From NCBI GenBank assembly GCA_009667805.1, contig CM019064.1, positions 113,000,328 through 113,064,327 of the forward strand: a stretch of 64,000 nucleotides of DNA, written 5' to 3'. Numbering within the stretch: position 1 is the stretch's first letter; every line of letters starts with the position of its first letter. The notes below the pieces were generated by a model, which ran no database searches, was not told where the DNA came from, and saw nothing but the letters and a program-made list of their open reading frames with translations. This DNA is from Leptobrachium leishanense (Eukaryota; Chordata; Amphibia; Anura; Megophryidae). Made by a program: the position numbers and the translations under genes. This document shows, piece by piece, positions 61,227 through 64,000 of this stretch.

Positions 61227-63763
61227 CTAGAATGTCCTAAATATAATCAAATATTCTAACCAACAAAATTTCACCAAATTAAAAATATATTTTTATATTC
61301 TGCCTACACAGAGTTAATCCTATTTATTCTGAGGCCTTCAGGACCCTGTGGACTCTTTAACGGTTTCCCAGTAGTGGCTTGGAAATTCTGCTGCTTTGCT
61401 CAGAGTTCAGTACTAGAGGGAATGGGGTCGAGATGGGTTTACAGTAAAAAAAAAAAAAAAAGATGGAAAACAAACAGAGATTGCAGAGTATTCAAATAAA
61501 AAGGTTACAAACACCAGTATTTGGCAAATCTTTTCCAAAACTTAAAGATAACAGTAATGCACTTGATGGTAGAAAGAATAGGATAGAATTCAGATACAAT
61601 TGCACACTATAAGAATATATTAAATGATTTTATAAAAGTACCAAGTGTGATATATCAGGAAAAGCAAAACAAGAGAAAAGGTTTTTTCTTTACAAAAAAA
61701 GTTCACAACATTCCAAATCTTTCACCTTATTATCAGACATCAGGCTGGACTCTATTGCCTGTGAAAAGCATATCCCAGTTAGTTGCTCTTCAGAATTTTC
61801 TAGTGTGGCCTAGAATTGAATTTGGAAGATAAAAACGATGACAAAAATATACTAGATGTCTCAAACAAACTCCCCGTCGTGTTTCCTTTCAGCATGTATC
61901 AGACTTCTGGAATATCCTCTGTGTTTGAATATAAATAGTCTAGTTTTATATCCACACATATGTTGTATTGCAAATAACGGATTGTTTAACTTAAGGATAA
62001 TATTACAATTATAACTTACAGTGAACCTAAAAGAGTTCTATACTTTGTAATATTTGATAGGGGTTTATCTGGTATGTATGCATTGTACTATTCAAATAGA
62101 TAATAAATAGGGAGACTTTTAATAAACCCTATTAAATAATCTCTACTCTGTTATTATAACCAAACCAGACATTTCCATACCCTTTCCCTACAGGTTTTGA
62201 AGGATAATTGTATTCAATAATAAATATATATACATACAATGTTTTACACAAATGGGGGTCTAGTTGCAAGCTGTTATCACATATTGTGTAAGCCTGTCAC
62301 AAATAGGAACTGCTGTGATGAGGTACTTTGATGTTGTGGAGGGTTTATGCAATGTGTGATCACATCTTGTAACTAAACTCCCATCTAATTAAAAAGTTAC
62401 CCATGGTTGATGTTAAAATAATGTCTCCAGAAGTTATTTTAATGGTGGGAATCGCTATTCCAATCTTCCCGCAAGCTGTGTATGCAGCCCAAGCATACCG
62501 CCTCCCTTCTGTAACTTAACGTCTCCTATACTTTGTATTAATTTGCACATTGGAGAAGAAGAATAAGCTATTCCAAGGTATGTTGTTCTTCTATCCTGGA
62601 GCCAGTATTTTTTTAAGAAATACCAACACCTAAAACCTGTCAAAAGAGATTTTGCAAAAGCAGGATCACATAATACAGTGAGACCCCCCCCCCCAAAATT
62701 AAAACCTTGTTACCTCATCCATTATCCCTTGTCTACCTCCATGATTCATCCGTGGCTCCTGCATGATCCCGCGGGTGCAAGCTTGCAATGAGCTCACAGC
62801 TGGGATACGCTGGGCTCCACGGAGTCCTATTGACTCCAGGAACCGATATCTGCAGCAGAATGCTGCACCATGGCCAGTATTAGTCTGTATAGTGTATGTA
62901 AGATTTGTTTATTAAACATAATTGTTTTCCATGTACATTTGTCCTTACTGACATTTTAGATCAATGTGATGATTTAATACAGGTTATTCTGTAAGTATTT
63001 TCCCTTCATGATATCTCAATTTTCAGAATTTTTATTCTTCTCATCTACTAAGTCACGCAAAAAATATCTAATATTTAAAGTTTGATATGATGATAATTAA
63101 TAAGTAGGCTAATTCCATCTGGGTTCCAATAGGACCCAGTTAGTGGTGCTCAATGAATTCTTAAAATAGATTTTTTAAAAAAATCATGTTTTCCAGTAAG
63201 GTAGTTAAAGTGAGCCTGTATTTGACAACTTGACTTTCGCTACGATGTTTCATCAAGTGATGGACAGTGTATTCATCATAAAGGTAATTGGCATTGCATT
63301 ACTTGATGATGGGATATCTCAATCCAGTATTTACCTAGTTTCAGCACCAGGCACCATCATGTCCCAGATTTGTGGATATTGGAAAGTAAGGGAAATCACA
63401 CAAATATTCGCAATTGGCTCCCTGTCAGGATGCTGACACACTGACCCATTAGTAAGCATTCAGCAGTCAGTCAAGAGGCAAGCTGGAGGGTTGCCCTTCC
63501 ATTCTTTGTTATCATATACTTCATCAACAGGCTAACAAACCTCAGCAATGACGAGTTTTCAATAGGAAATCACTCAAAATGTGCACTAAATTTTGTTAGG
63601 GAATGCCATCCTATCAATTGAACACATGCCATGGTATGTTGGGCACAACACACGACGGGTTCACTTAAACATTAGATATCAAAATCTCGCATGTAGAAAA
63701 TTATATATTACTATTTTATTATTATTATTATAGTCAAAATAGCATTGAAAAAATCCAGCTTAC
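61227..63763. other. CCDC181-like intron, mostly unassigned
   Basis: AT-rich sequence. The repeat at 62690-62880 is related to 59000-59290. No exon or complete mobile element recognised. Confidence 0.5.
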
Positions 63764-63910
63764 TGTAATGTTCATTTTCTCGATTTGTTTGGCTTGTTGG
63801 ATTCTCCTCTCTTCATACAGCTGGTCTCTTTTCTTCTGCAGCCAAGCTTTAAACGCGTCCTCATTCACTTTCCGTTTATTTTCTTCCATTTCTTTTTTGC
63901 GTTCTTCTTC
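63764..63910 (-). CDS. CCDC181: CCDC181-like exon with AFKAWLQKK unit
   Basis: Acceptor cttttaaaag on minus ends at 63911; donor ACA|GTAAGC at 63764/63763. 147 bases, phase 0 at both ends: EEERKKEMEENKRKVNEDAF, then KAWLQKKRDQLYEERRIQQA and KQIEKMNIT. Highly charged continuous helix. Confidence 0.87.
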
Positions 63911-63959
63911 CTTTTAAAAGAACATAACGATCATCATCATGGGAAATGCCACATCAGTT

Positions 63960-64000
63960 CTAAGAGGGTTATTCAGAAACTGCCGGTGTTGCCAACATCA
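63960..64000. mobile_element. start of a MITE with gagggttattcag end
   Basis: taagagggttattcagaaac matches the termini of 45271-45423; it continues beyond the window. Confidence 0.4.

Larger units (their letters stand above)
57411..63910 (-). other. CCDC181: CCDC181-like gene, C-terminal three exons
   Basis: Exons at 63764-63910, 59984-60135 and 57411-57573 on minus join in frame, giving about 153 C-terminal residues; the rest of the gene lies beyond 64000. The protein is highly charged and helical with repeated (A/N)F(K/N)xWLxxKxxx units, one per exon. This is the architecture of CCDC181, a microtubule-associated protein of cilia and sperm flagella reported to bind Hook1. The assignment is supported by position: CCDC181 follows BLZF1 tail to tail in mammals. 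Other WLxxK coiled-coil proteins look similar, so the name rests partly on synteny. Confidence 0.8.

Overview
The window is animal nuclear DNA, most likely from an anuran amphibian. Genes are split by GT-AG introns into short exons in large, transposon-filled introns. The mobile elements are Tc1-like, PIF/Harbinger, hAT, TTAA-target T2/Kolobok-type MITEs, a CR1-like LINE and a Ty3/gypsy chromovirus, a mixture typical of frog genomes. No species can be named from sequence alone.

Two host genes are supported. On the plus strand, coding exons between 30783 and 47015 join without a break into a 396-residue golgin-45 (BLZF1). On the minus strand, three exons between 63910 and 57411 are the C-terminal end of a CCDC181-like coiled-coil protein that starts beyond the right edge. 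The two genes are tail to tail, as BLZF1 and CCDC181 are in mammals. A CpG-containing segment at about 21300-21522 has a splice donor on each strand and looks like a shared promoter: a BLZF1 leader exon on plus and possibly the first exon of the expected neighbour NME7 on minus. The NME7 part is inference.

Layout. 1-2773: solo LTR inside solo LTR, then a satellite. 2774-10983: minus-strand Ty3/gypsy element split by a young non-autonomous LTR element (5329-8118) whose Gag-like ORF carries expanded peptide repeats. 11604-15269: near-perfect 3.5 kb palindrome between 14-bp direct repeats. 15270-21290: Harbinger MITEs, a second copy of the inner solo LTR, unassigned DNA. 22382-28831: two Tc1 elements, the second containing a T2-type MITE and a hAT element with a 0.9 kb C-rich minisatellite. 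30739-47400: golgin-45, with its last intron holding a complete PIF/Harbinger transposon (40901-44039). 47459-55252: degraded Tc1, then a 5.8 kb hAT unit containing two more Tc1 copies. 55253-64000: CCDC181 exons among small repeats.

The strongest unexplained signals are the palindrome, two independent ~32-bp micro-inversions (in a reverse transcriptase and in a Tc1 transposase), and the interlocked gene pair of the Harbinger element, in which each gene has an exon inside the other's intron on the opposite strand.
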